Part shown: one piece after another, positions 34,682 to 45,929 of the stretch
Layout of the letters: every line of letters begins with the position of its first letter
Numbering within the stretch: the stretch's first letter is position 1
Assembly: GCA_963920525.1 (NCBI GenBank)
Contig: OY986435.1
Location: forward strand, 103,522,615 to 103,586,614
Source: Dichetophora obliterata
Lineage: Eukaryota; Arthropoda; Insecta; Diptera; Sciomyzidae
Length of the DNA stretch: 64,000 nt
Direction of reading: 5' to 3'
Position numbers and translations under genes: made by a program
The notes under the pieces: model-generated
Seen by the model: the letters and a program-made list of their open reading frames with translations, nothing else
What the model was told of the DNA's origin: nothing
Databases searched by the model: none

Positions 34682-35968
34682 TTGGGGGTTGGAATTAATT
34701 TTAAAGGTTTTTTTTCGGTTTTTGAGCATTTATTTAGAAAAAACGGTACAATGTATATTATTCAAAGTATTGTCCATCGTTAGCTACAGCATTTTCCCAT
34801 CTTTCTGGCAGCATATGGATTCCGCGCCGGAAGAACGATTCGTCTTTTGAGGCAATCCACGAATCGACCCATTTTTTGGTATCCTCGTAAGAAGTGAAGC
34901 GCTGCTCAGCCAAGCCATGCGTCATCGATCTGAATAGGTGGTAGTCGGAAGGGGCTATGTCTGGGCTATAAGGCGGGTGGGGTAGCACATCCCAATTCAG
35001 CGCCTCCAACATTTCCTTGACGATTCTTGCAACATGTGGCCGTGCGTTGTCATGTTGAAAAACCACTTTGTCGTGTCTTTTGGAATATTCCGGCCGTTTA
35101 ACCTTTAATGCTCGGCTCAATTGCATCAATTGTTGTTGGTAGCGTTCCCCAGTGATGGTTTCGTTAGGTTTTAGCAGCTCATAGTACACGACACCCTTCT
35201 GATCCCACCAAATACACAGCATAAGCTTGGCGCCATGAATATTCGGCTTGGCCCTCGATGCTGATGCATGGCCGGGTGGTCCCCACGATTTTTTTCGCTT
35301 AGGATTATCGTAATGGATCCACTTTTCATCGCCAGTGACAATACGATGCAAAAAACTCTTCCTTTTATGCCTTTGAAGCAGTTGTTCGCACATGCAAAAT
35401 CTCCGTTCAACGTCTCTCGGCTTCAACTGGTACGGCACCCAATTTCCTTGCTTTTGAATCATTCCCATGGCCTTCAAGCGTTTGCCGACCGTTGATAAGT
35501 CGACTCCCAATGATTCTGACAATTCTTGAAGGGTTTGACACGGGTCTTCATCGAGCAAAGCCTCCAATTCCTCATCTTCAAACTTTTTCGGCTGGCCCGG
35601 ACGCTCTTTGTCTTCCGTATCAAAATCACCACTTTTAAACCGACGGAACCAGTACTCACAAGTAGAAATCGATGGAGCATAGTCTCCGTAAGCCTCAGTA
35701 AGCGTGCGTTGTGCTTCAACCGCTTTTTTCTTCAAATGGAAGCACAAAAGTAAACCTTCCCGCAAATTGCGTTTTGTTGGAACGAAAGTCGACATGTTCA
35801 CAGAGAAAAAAATATATGTTGTTTACACTTCAGTGGAATGACACATACTGAAAAATGAAGCTCAGACAATGTGCTTTGAAATGAATATAGTCACAGGTGT
35901 GCCCGATGCGATCTATTGATAGTTACGTCATCTCTTAGAAAACCTTTAAAACTAATTCCAACCCCCAA
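34682..35968 (-). mobile_element. Mariner element, copy B (apparently complete)
   Basis: The element is 1,287 bases, the same as copy A, with TTGGGGGTTGGAATTA ends and TA at 34680-34681 and 35969-35970. It holds an uninterrupted transposase gene and is potentially autonomous. Confidence 0.96.
34758..35795 (-). CDS. Mariner transposase, intact (Mos1-like)
   Basis: This is a DDD transposase of 345 residues from the ATG at 35795; a GTG two codons upstream is in frame but unlikely to be used. The family length is about 345. The N-terminal 110 residues hold two helix-turn-helix regions that bind the inverted ends. The linker WVPYQL is at about 119-124. Catalytic Asp156 lies in TGDEKW, Asp249 in FQHDNARPH and Asp284 in YSPDIAPSDYH, giving the DD34D spacing of mariners. 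The C-terminus is DGQYFE. It cuts and pastes its own element at TA sites in the nucleus. It looks most like the mauritiana subfamily. No lesion was seen. Activity is inferred, not shown. Confidence 0.95.
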   Translation of the reverse strand: MSTFVPTKRNLREGLLLCFHLKKKAVEAQRTLTEAYGDYAPSISTCEYWFRRFKSGDFDTEDKERPGQPKKFEDEELEALLDEDPCQTLQELSESLGVDLSTVGKRLKAMGMIQKQGNWVPYQLKPRDVERRFCMCEQLLQRHKRKSFLHRIVTGDEKWIHYDNPKRKKSWGPPGHASASRAKPNIHGAKLMLCIWWDQKGVVYYELLKPNETITGERYQQQLMQLSRALKVKRPEYSKRHDKVVFQHDNARPHVARIVKEMLEALNWDVLPHPPYSPDIAPSDYHLFRSMTHGLAEQRFTSYEDTKKWVDSWIASKDESFFRRGIHMLPERWENAVANDGQYFE

Positions 35969-36480
35969 TAAGTGTCCACTTCTCTTTTATTTCTGATAAA
36001 AATAAAACTTTTGAGGCACGATTACGATGTCTTGGGCTCCACGATTTAAAAATGTTTTCTGGAGGAGAAAAACATTTTTTTTACCAAATGAAAAATTGAT
36101 AACTCAACTACTTATCGAGTTATCGATTTTTTAAATTTTTTTCGTACCAAAAGTTGTGTTTAAAAAAACATTTATGTATTTGCCATTATTCAATAGATTC
36201 ATAAGATTGAAACGTCATTTGAGAGATAATTAAATGACCTTTTAAATGATGTACAATACAAATATCATTGCAAAAATATTTTAAATTGTTTAAGCAAATT
36301 TATATTATATTTTAATTTTTAAATTGAAAGAACCGTTATTATCTACTTAATTTGCGTTATTAAGGTACTACAAACATATTGTATTCTTAAAGCTTAAACA
36401 TTGGCTTTTCATTTGATACATTAAAATATATATGTTTTGTATATTAAAAAAAATTCTTTAGAAGAAAAGCAAAACAACTA

Positions 36481-37545
36481 AGGTAAAAATGCTTGAAAAG
36501 TCAACTTTTCTTACAAAGAGACAAATCATTTGATGACAATAAATACCATAAAACATAGTGTAAAGCATAAATATTATATACAAAATGAAAGATACATTTT
36601 TAAGCTTCAATAATTGGTTTTCTATAATACATAGTAGCAACGGTAGTTTTTGAGAGAATAACGGTTTTATGCAAGCAAATATTTTACTTTTACATACGAA
36701 TATCTATAAAATATGAATTTATTTATTTCAACTTGATGGATTTTAAAACGACGGATTTTATTTATTTAAACTTTATGTTAAAGCTTTATATATTACCTTT
36801 TAAATAATACCTTATATATCAATTTCAGTTAAACGCTGTGAAAAATATAGCTAGTTTTCTTAAAAGATACTTATTAAAAAAAATTTCATAAAAAATCGGT
36901 AACTTGAAAACAAATCGGTAAATCGAGTTTTTCTTCGGCCATTCTTCTTTTTATTTAAAGTATTTCACGAATCAAATTTCAAATCGCGGTGACCCGATAA
37001 TGTAGTCTCCTTAGAGAGTAGACCAACTGAGGTAAATATGCTTGAAATAACAACTTTCCGTTCAAGAGCAAATCATATCATCACAAAAAAACACCATGAA
37101 ACATCAAATAAATTATTAATATTATATACCAAATGAAAGATAAATTTGTAAGCTTTTTACTTTCCATAAGTCATAATAATAACAGTAGTTTTTGAGAAAA
37201 TAACTGCTTAATATAAGCAAATATTTTACTTTTACATTCGAATAGCTATAAAATGTGAAATCCTCAACGGATTTGATTAATTTAACACTGTTATGAAAGC
37301 GTATTACGTTCTTTTTAAAATAATACCTCAACTATCTCAATCGGTAATATAATAAGGAAAATATATCAGGTTTTCTAAGACGATCACCAAAGAAAAAGAT
37401 TCTTTTCAAAAATCGATAACTCAAAAACCAATCGATAAATCGATTTTTTCTTCGGCAATTCCTATTTTTATTGAAAGTATTTTACGAATCCATTGTCAAA
37501 TCGCGGCTACCACGAAATCGTAATCTCCCCACTTTTGAGAATCGA
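36481..37545. repeat. Two degraded repeats of about 530 bases
   Basis: AGGTAAAAATGCTTG at 36481 matches AGGTAAATATGCTTG at 37030. AAATCGCGG at 36981 matches 37498. Order is kept between these landmarks (GCAAATATTTTACTTTTACAT in both), with indels making the spacing 549 at one end and 517 at the other. Satellite-like, inside the 2-kb element. Confidence 0.75.
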
Positions 37546-37883
37546 TAAAGTGACCGAAAATTATTTTCATGGCCAAATCTTCTTAATTTGTAACATTTTT
37601 TTCGCGATTACAATATACAAACATTACCATTCTGAAACAAATTTATATAAACAAGCTAATCAAAAGCACACTGCAGAAATGTAATAGTGATCACTTATTT
37701 TTAAGTAGTAAACACTTATTTTATGCATATCAAATACAAGCAAGTAGTTTTTCGAAAATAGTGTAGTCAAAAAAGGAAGTGAGCACTATATAGAGTTTTC
37801 TTTTTATGCATATCAAAAGTGAAAAATCAAGTGTTCACTACTTAGTCTAGTGTTTACTTTTTTATGCATAACATTAAGACATT

Positions 37884-38325
37884 TTCCTTAGAGTAAATGT
37901 ATTTTTTTCTAACTCTGCTTTCTTTTTAACGTCTACTTTTCTTATTCCAAAAAGGTCAGGTAAAGCCGTTTCAAATGATTTTTATGACTAGTGATTTTTT
38001 ATCAAATGTAAGAGAAAAAGGTAAAGAAAAAATTTATTGAAGAGTATGCCATTGATGAAAGTAAATTTGAGAGAGCTGTCAAAAAGAATAAAATATTAAA
38101 CTTTGCGAGCGAGTCTTTAAAAAAATCTCACAATACAAGTGATGGCAAACGTACCACATTCGAATGGAAGCACGCTGAAAACAGCCCAGTGGTAAATGGA
38201 CCCATGACGTAACCAAGTATTTCTTAAATACAACAATGTAGCTGCGTGGCCTCCAATAACTGTGCACACTTTGAATTACATTTGTTCGGGCATGGCCGCT
38301 AAACCACTGATGACATCTACCTTAC
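37884..38325 (+). other. Spacer with one unassigned 66-codon open frame
   Basis: From 38012 to 38212 the plus strand is open. It is charged and lysine-rich, with segments FIEEYAIDESKFERAVKK and RTTFEWKHAENSPVVNG. There is no in-frame ATG near its start, and I recognise no family. It could be a decayed exon or chance. Confidence 0.3.
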
Positions 38326-38848
38326 ACAGTAAACCGCTTTTGAAAAAAAAGCAGAAAAATGAATTTTTCGCAGTAAATTTTTGTTTTTGTTTTTATTTAC
38401 AATCATGTATGTACATTTACTACTAATGTATTATGTACATTTTATACTAATAACATAATATACACACAAATATATACTTAACTATAAACTATATATTTGC
38501 ATATTTCTTAATGATTCAAAATATATTTGCTGTAGACAATTTCAATCACGGTCTTTAAAAGGTCGGTAAAACTTCGATAACTTTCTTTTGTTTCAACGCT
38601 AAGACCACAGTATATAGATATAATGGGCCCTGAACCTAAATTTTTATAATCAATCAATAGCAATGCTTAAGGGAGAGTTGTCCATAGTGGAACCAGTTTT
38701 GTTTTTCACAATGAGAATATTTTCGAGCACCAAATATATCATTGGATTGGTATTTTTAGATCTCAATAGAGTTTATAGATTTTTTGGACAATTTCATTGT
38801 ATTTTTTCAAAAATCTTAAAATCGGCTCAAACAATTGTTATTTCTTAA
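38326..38848. mobile_element. hAT-like element copy 2, left part
   Basis: This matches 50800-51374 with many substitutions (shared TTTACTACTAATGTAT, TTCAATCACGGTCTTTAAAA and GGGAGAGTTGTC). It stops at TTAA (38845-38848), where a piggyBac element is inserted. The original left end is lost. Confidence 0.7.
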
Positions 38849-39281
38849 CCCTACACTGCATAGCGTATCACCAGTGATACATAATTGTTTAATTGAATTT
38901 ATATAAGCACCGCTGTAAATTTCGCTGAAGTTTTTGTTTTTTCGCATTATTACAGTTCTTTAAGCAAAAAAAAATAAAGTCCCGTTAAAATTATTTATTG
39001 ATGCAGCTGCGGGAGGTCACAAAACAATAAATGTTTTAGTGACGATAAAAGTGTTGAAAGTTCAAAAACTTAATTAATCTTAAAGTTAAATTCTGAATAT
39101 AAATAAATGGTAAGTCAGATTTACTTTATTCAAAAAGTGCTGTTTTGATAAGAACACAACATTTTATTGCATGAGTTTAGTATTTTCATTGTAACTCGTT
39201 TAAAAGATTATGTATCACAGTTGATACACCATGCAGTGTGTTGTCAAATAATAAATTAATTCTATTCCGCTTTTCAGTACA

Positions 39282-39908
39282 ATGCGTAAGATGAATGATA
39301 AAGATATTGAAGCTATTTTGGCAAGATGGGACGGAAGTGAAGATGAGTTCGATGATTTGGACTCGGAATGTGAACTGGATGTGGATGCTCAAATTTTGTC
39401 ACCGATCGCAGATGATACGATGAAAATTGTATGGAAGCGCAAAGATTTTTCCAATAAAACGAATGAGCTAGCTTTCAAAGGAAATTCTACTCTTCCACCT
39501 AAAACAATAAATAAATTTAGAAAAGTCATATCATTTTTTTCAAGTATTTATGGACCAACGAATTTATAGAAAGTATTGTCGAACAATCTATGTTATATTC
39601 ATCACAAGTGGATCCAGCACATCCCTTCAATATAACAAAAACTGAAATAAGTCAGTGCGTTGGCATTTGTGTGCTCATGTCTGTTACCCACATTTCAATA
39701 CTAAGAAATATTTTTTGCCAGTCATCGGTAACGATTTGATAAAAGAATCAAAGACTGTTAACCGATTTGAAAAAATTAGAAAATTTATCCATTTCAACAA
39801 TAATACTAAAATGATTCATGCAAATCATTCAGAACATGATCGATTATATAAAATACGACCTCTTGTAACGTCGCTAATAAATGCATTTCAAAGCGTGCCA
39901 TATGAAGG
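39282..39908 (+). pseudogene. piggyBac transposase, N-terminal part only
   Basis: An acidic N-terminus (ILARWDGSEDEFDDLDSE), typical of the family, is followed by KGNSTLPPKT. After a frameshift near 39545 comes the start of the DDE domain (NDLIKESKTVNRFEKIRKF, HDRLYKIRPLVTSLINAF, VPYEGYT). It ends where a Tc1-like MITE inserted, just before the expected first catalytic Asp segment. No downstream half was found in the window. Non-functional. Confidence 0.85.
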
Positions 39909-39916
39909 GTATACAG

Positions 39917-42136
39917 TAGGGCGTTTCACAAAAGACGTTTTTTCTGATTTTTCCAACTCTTGAAGCGGAATATTGAAGTTTGTGATTTAAGAGAATTTTG
40001 AAATTTTTTTTGGATTTTTTGAAGATGGGTACGGGGTCGCTGAAATCGATTTTATCAAAAAAATGAGGTTATGGAGAAAAAAATTTTAATATTAATTTTT
40101 GCTGGTGCATTTTCTTCATAAAACTAAACAATTCTCTTCTTAATGATCCGACCCCACGACAAAAAAATGATTGATGTGAAAAATTATTATATTAAGGACC
40201 ACTTTGATAGTCTTAAAAGTACAAAATTATGTTTTTATAGATTTCAAACCTCAATAACTTTAAAAGTATTCAACATTTTTTCAAAATGAAAAATGCGTTA
40301 GAAAGGTCTTTAAATTACCTTTCATTCGGTATATAGGTTTCTTTTCACTTGCGGGAGAAATATAAGAAAAAAATTTAAGTTTGAGAAAATTTTTTTTTTA
40401 TTTTTCAAATTTTATAAAAATTAAAAGAATTTCATTAAGTTTCGTTCTTGGTTAAGTAAAAAAAAAACATTTAATATACATTGTTTTAATAAAAATATAA
40501 AAAATTCAATTCATCAATATATTTTTATTTCCATACAAAATCAAAAGATATTAAAAAAACAAATTCATGTTATTTAATGAACAAATTAAAATTAAAAATT
40601 AAATTTGTATCTAAAATCACAATATATAAAACATTAAATGTGGAAGAAAACATGTATCAACAAAAAATTCCATTTTTATTTTATACAAAATCGAGAAAAG
40701 TATGGTTACAGTTTTACGCCGCAAAAAATGCAATACTAAAAGACAAAGCTCCCTAAAAATACAACACAACACGTCGAATGTGTAAATGTCATTGGCGATT
40801 GCTTATTCATTTTCTTTTTCCTATTCTATAAAAAAAAATAAAATACAAGTGTCAGAAGTATTAAGTCTTGAATTGTATTTCTTATTAAATAAATAAAATT
40901 GCAGATTCAGCTGCTTGAAATACGGTTTCTTTAATTAAAACAACCAAGTGAACGAAGTATAAAGAAAATAATCAAAGAATGGGTAAGTAAAATATTTATA
41001 AAACTGTTTTCTAAATTTAAGCAACAATTCTCCTCTACAAATTTCTACAGATGTTAAAAAAACACAGTACCGCAAACAGTTTTGGCTGCTTGGTAAAAGT
41101 ACTGAAAAAATTCCGGATCATGAGTTACCTTAAAAAAAAATAGTGCTTATAAGGCTAATAAGACGAGTTTGGATCCAAAAAATAGCGTTCAAATGAGAGC
41201 TGCATCAGTGGCAGATGAAATAAAACAAATTACAAAAAATGAGGATGATTTTCAAAACTTGTTGATTAGCGTTGATAAAAATCACAAAAATATACCTAAT
41301 GTAAACAAAAATGTTATTGAAAAAGCTCTTAAGAAACTGTAACTTTAGAAAACTGTAACCATACTTTTCTCGATTTTGTATAAAATAAAAATGGAATTTT
41401 TGTTGATACATGTTTTCTTCCACATTTAATGTTTTATATATTGTGATTTTAGATACAAATTTAATTTTTAATTTTAATTTGTTCATTAAATAACATGAAT
41501 TTGTTTTTTTAATATCTTTTGATTTTGTATGGAAATAAAAATATATTGATGAATTGAATTTTTGATATTTTTATTAAAACAATGTATATTAAATGTTTTT
41601 TTTTTACTTAACCAAGAACGAAACTTAATGAAATTCTTTTAATTTTTATAAAATTTGAAAAATAAAAAAAAATTTTCTCAAACTTAAATTTTTTTCTTAT
41701 ATTTCTCCCGCAAGTGAAAAGAAACCTATATACCGAATGAAAGGTAATTTAAAGACCTTTCTAACGCATTTTTCATCTTGAAAAAATGTTGAAAACTTTT
41801 AAAGTTATTGAGGTTTGAAATCTATAAAAACATAATTTTGTATTTTTAAGACTATCAAAGTGGTCCTTAATATAATAATTTTTCACATCAATCATTTTTT
41901 TGTCGTGGGATCGGATCATTAAGAAGAGAATTGTTTAGTTTTATGAAGAAAAAGCACCAGCAAAAATTAATATTAAAAATTTTTCTCCATAACCTCATTT
42001 TTTTGATAAAATCGATTTCAGCGACCACGTACCCATCTTCAAAAAATCCAAAAAAATTTTCGAAATTCTCTTAAATCACAAACTTTAATATTCCGCTTCA
42101 AGAGTTGGAAATTTTTTTTTTTTTTGAAACGCCCTA
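39917..42136. mobile_element. 2.2-kb hAT-like element with about 790-base inverted arms
   Basis: The ends read TAGGGCGTTTCA and its inverse. The 8-base target duplication GTATACAG is at 39909-39916 and 42137-42144. The arms are 39917-40714 and 41349-42136, closely similar throughout. The central 634 bases hold a small interrupted frame. An 8-base duplication and a TAGGG start fit the hAT superfamily. The inserted-into sequence is the first bases of a Tc1-like MITE. Confidence 0.85.
40979..41342 (+). pseudogene. Small spliced-looking frame inside the long-arm element
   Basis: ATGG at 40979 is followed by a consensus donor GTAAGT, and TTTCTACAG ends at 41050. This gives a 68-base intron, a normal size for flies. 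Splicing gives MDVKKTQYRKQFWLLGKSTE and then IPDHELP before a stop in an A9 run at 41133. One base removed from that run would keep the frame open to 41342, giving a further lysine-rich tail ending VIEKALKKL. I do not recognise the protein. It lacks a DDE triad and is too short to be a hAT transposase. It may be a remnant of an accessory or DNA-binding protein. The reading is inferred. Confidence 0.45.
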
Positions 42137-42144
42137 GTATACAG

Positions 42145-42630
42145 CTACGAACGAAATAATAGCAGTACTTTTATATTAAGACACGTTTGGATAAATACTA
42201 ATCTACAATTTTCTTATCCGATAAACCCATAATCTTTCCTATATGTACTTTCAACGCTGGTTCCAAATCTGTACTCAGTTTCCTCCAATAATGTCAATGT
42301 ACAGGGTGTTGTACGTTGTTGGCACGTGTTTAGAATTATTGATCTAGAATCTTAACTACTCACCATAAAATAAAAAATATTTAGTATTTTAGAAAAAATA
42401 TCAGCTTTTCAATCAATATATCAACCACTATCGTGTCATGCACGGTAGCACATGACACGAGAAATATCAACAAATTTTGTATCTTTTGTTTTAGTGGAGC
42501 TGTAATCGTCCAAATTGAAAATGTCTGTTTTTCATGTAAAAATAGACTTAATCAACAGTTTTATTTCAAATTCGAACTTTAGACGATTACTAATCTAATC
42601 ACCACAAACACTTATCAAATTTTATACATA
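42145..42630. mobile_element. Tc1-like MITE, truncated
   Basis: Together with CAG at 39914-39916 this gives CAGCTACGAACGAAATAA, matching the left end of the element at 48705 (shared GTACTCAGTTTCCTCC and GGCACGTGTTTAG). It is split by the hAT-like element. The right end is missing; another Tc1-like element begins at 42631. Confidence 0.7.
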
Positions 42631-44276
42631 CAGCTATGGACATATAAATGGCACATATTGCTATGAGTTCTTTCTTATGCTATTATATTGCAAATAGCAT
42701 TAAGAAAAATTTTATTTTTTTTTTCAAAGGTTTGTTATTAATATATATGATATATTGATAAAAACTCAAGTTATTTATAATTCATTTTATAAAATAAAAA
42801 ATATTATTAAGAAAAACACCTCCTGACTGAGCTGGACACATAAATGGCACAATCTCTAAATAAGAAAAAAATAGATGTAGTACTGCATTTGATACCTTTT
42901 TTTACTATGTAAAAACCTTTTAACATTAATATTTAGTGCTATGGCCTTTGTTTTTGATAACAGCCTCACACCTGCGACCCATACTTTCCACGAGTTTCTG
43001 GCATTTTGTTTTGGGTATAGCATGCCAGGCTGCCTGTGCCGCCGCCCATAAATCGTCCATATTTTTAAAATTTTTTTTGGAAATGTCAACCTTAACATCG
43101 TTCCACAGATTTTCTATTGGATTTAAGTCAGGGCTCTGTGCTGGCCAATCCAAAACGTCGATCTTTTCCGAACAAAACCAATTTTTCACTAGTCTTGAGG
43201 AGTGTTTCGGGTCATTATCTTGCATAAATTTGCACTTAACTGGCATGTAACTGAAAGCATACGGTTCCATATGATTCTTCAAAATATCCAAGTACTGGAA
43301 TTGATCCATTTTTCCATTAATTTTTACAAGGGGACCAACGCCATGCCAAGAAAAGGCACCCCAAACCATGATGCTGCCACCACCGTGTTTTACTGTCTTC
43401 TGGGTGAACCGAGGATTATACTCTTGGCCTTTAGGACGATGAACGAAGATTCTGCCATCCGGTCCAATCCTATTTATCTTCGTTTCATCACTCCATAAGA
43501 CGTTTTTCCAAAAATTTATGGGATCATCTTTATGGGTTCTGCAGAAAACTAATCGTTTTAAAATATTTTTTTTTTGGATAGGAGTGGTTTTTTTCTGGAT
43601 AAGCGCCCAAACAAATTTGCCTCATTTAACCTTCTTCGGACAAGCCTGCTAGATAATTCCAAGCCCAAGGTTTCATTGATTTCTGCTGTTATCTGCCGAG
43701 ATGACTTGAATGGATCAGCTTTAACCATTTTCACAATAGCTGAATCTGTACGCATGTCAGTTTTTGGGGGCTTTTGCTTACGAATTTTGCCACTACTCAA
43801 TACCTCTGGATTTTCTTCAATTGACTTAATGGCATTGTATATTTTTTTCCGAGAAACTTTCAATAATTCAGCAATTTCCGAAACTTTTTTCCCATCCTGA
43901 TGCATTCTCCATATAATCCACCTTTCATCAATAGTGGTGTGTTTGCTTGATCCCATTTTAAATAATTTTTCACTCTGTTTGTTTTTTTTTTATGTATGCA
44001 AAATATCAACCGATTACACCGAAATCCACGCAAGTTCTGTCCAACTAAAGTTTTTTGTGCCATTTACATGTCCACTTCTAATCAGCATTGTTTACAAAAA
44101 AATTATAACTCGACGTGTGTAGCAGGTCGTGCCGGGGCCTGTTGAGACTATTTTGGAGAACAACAATCAGAAGTTCTAAAACATGCATGATCAAAACATG
44201 TAAGTAGCTAACGACTTCGGGTTTTTAGCAATTAAGTGAACAATTCAGGTGTGTGCCATTTATATGTCCATAGCTG
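42631..44276 (-). mobile_element. Tc1-like element
   Basis: The element is 1,646 bases with 25-base inverted ends starting CAGCTATGGACATATAAATG, and TA on both sides (42629-42630 and 44277-44278). Confidence 0.93.
42926..43956 (-). pseudogene. Tc1-like transposase (DD34E), one frameshift
   Basis: From the ATG at 43956 comes a helix-turn-helix region (GKKVSEIAELLKVSRKKI) and a second DNA-binding region (SSRQITAEINETLGLE). In the catalytic domain the first Asp is in LWSDETK, the second in FMQDNDPKHSSR, and Glu in SPDLNPIENLWN, 34 residues after the second Asp. The only clear lesion is in a ten-base T run at 43566-43575, where one extra base shifts the frame after PLLSKK; nine would restore it. 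Total length about 343 residues, normal for Tc1. The C-terminus is RRCEAVIKNKG. Recently dead, or an assembly error in a homopolymer. Confidence 0.92.
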
Positions 44277-44278
44277 TA

Positions 44279-44680
44279 TATTGAGTTTATTTTTAACAAA
44301 TACATACTTAAACGAAGAAGAAAAAATATCTTTGCAAGAGCTCTTATTTGGGTTTGGCAGGAACTCTTAAAAGCTGACAGCTACTTCAACGCTTTATATG
44401 AAGCAAAAACAGTGCTTTTAAACTCAAGAAAGTAGCCTTATATATTCTCTGAAAGAGCTTTAGTAGCGCGACTAAAGCTATAGTTGAAGCTTGCTGCCAG
44501 TGTTGCCGCGACGATTAAAAAAAAAAAGTATCAAGGAAAAAGTCTAAAAAGTATCCAAAAGTATCCACTTTTGAAAAAAAACGTATCCACGTATCAAAAT
44601 CCAAAAATAATACTTTATTCTTTTTTTTAACATAACAATATAACTTTTATATTTTTAAATAACATATTTTTATTAAAATA
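44279..44680. other. Non-coding, with a possible hAT-like end
   Basis: CAGTGTTGCCGCGACG begins near 44506 and is followed by A runs and repeated AAGTATCCA words, like the left end of a hAT element. It is cut off by mariner C at 44681, and no partner end was found. Confidence 0.35.
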
Positions 44681-45927
44681 TTAGGTTTTGGAATTAATTT
44701 TAAAGGTTTTTTTTCGGTTTTTGAGCATTTATTTAGAAACAACGGTACAATGTATATTATTCAAAGTATTGTCCATCGTTAGCTACAACATTTTCCCATC
44801 TTTCTGGCAGCATATGGATTCCGCGCCGGAAGAACGCGGTATCCTTGTAAGAAGTGAAGCGCTGCTCAGCCAAGCCATGCGTCATCGATCTGAATAGGTG
44901 GTAGTCGGAAGGGGCTATGTCTGGGCTATAAGGCGGGTGGGGTAGCACATCCCAATTCAGCGCCTCCAACGTTTCCTTGACGGTTCTTGCAACATGTGGC
45001 CGTGCGTTGTCATGTTGAAAAACCACTTTGTCGTGTCTTTTGGCATATTCCGGCCGTTTAACCTTTAATGCTCGGCTCAATTGCATCAATTGTTATTGGT
45101 AGCGTTCCCCAGTGATGGTTTCGTTAGGTTTTAGCAGCTCATAGTACACGACACCCTTCTGATCCCACCAAATACACAGCATAAGCTCGGCGCCATGAAT
45201 ATTCGGCTTGGCCCTCGATGTTGATGCATGGCCGGGTGGTCCCCACGATTTTTTTCGCTTAGGATTATCGTAATGGATCCACTTTTCATCGCCAGTGACA
45301 ATACGATGCAAAAAACTCTTCCTTTTATGCCGTTGAAGCAGTTGTTCGCACATGCAAAATCGCCGTTCAACGTCTCTCGGCTTCAACTGGTACGGCACCC
45401 AATTTCCTTGCTTTTGAATCATTCCCATGGCCTTCAAGCGTTTGCCGACCGTTGATAAGTCGACTCCCAATGATTCTGACAATTCTTGAAGGGTTTGACA
45501 CGGGTCTTCATCGAGCAAAGCCTCCAATTCCTCATCTTCAAACTTTTTCGGCTGGCCCGGACGCTCTTTGTCTTCCGTATCAAAATCACCACTTTTAAAC
45601 CGACGGAACCAGTACTCACAAGTAGAAATCGATGGAGCATAGTCCCCGTAAGCCTCAGTAAGCGTGCGTTGTGCTTCAACCGCTTTTTTCTTCAAATGGA
45701 AGCACAAAAGTAAACCTTCCCGCAAATTGCGTTTTGTTGGAACGAAAGTCGACACGTTCACAGAGAAAAAAATATATGTTGTTTACACTTCAGTAGAATG
45801 ACACATACTGAAAAATGAAGCTTAGACAATGTGCTTTGAAATGAATATAGTCACAGGTGTGCCCGATGCGATCTATTGATAGTTACGCCATCTCTTAGAA
45901 AACCTTTAAAACTAATTCCAACCCCAA
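44681..45927 (-). mobile_element. Mariner element, copy C (decayed)
   Basis: The element is 1,247 bases. The left end has mutated to TTAGGTTTTGGAATTA and the right end has lost one C. TA at 44679-44680 and 45928-45929. It is 40 bases shorter than copies A and B because of a 39-base coding deletion and the lost C. Confidence 0.93.
44757..45755 (-). pseudogene. Mariner transposase C, several lesions
   Basis: Same protein as copy B but with three defects. The start ATG has become GTG at 45755. Codon 221 (Gln in RYQQQL) is a stop, TAA at 45090-45092. An in-frame 39-base deletion removes 13 residues between SYKDT and FFRRG near 44837. The three catalytic Asp residues are still encoded. No frameshift. 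Compared with copies A and B it is the oldest of the three or the least constrained. Confidence 0.93.
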
Positions 45928-45929
45928 TA

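Larger units (their letters stand above)
34549..37873. mobile_element. About 2-kb non-coding element, 10-base target duplication
   Basis: It is flanked by TTAAGACATT at 34539-34548 and 37874-37883. The ends read GGCCCGTATGCATAAAAAAG and, inverted, TGTTATGCATAAAAAAG. Words such as TATGCATA followed by AAA or TCAAA recur near both ends (34554, about 37722, 37806, 37863), as do AGTAGTGAACACTAC-type words. The interior is made of two degraded repeats of about 530 bases. Mariner B inserted at 34682. A duplication of 9-11 bases would fit Mutator-like elements. No transposase is encoded. Confidence 0.65.
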
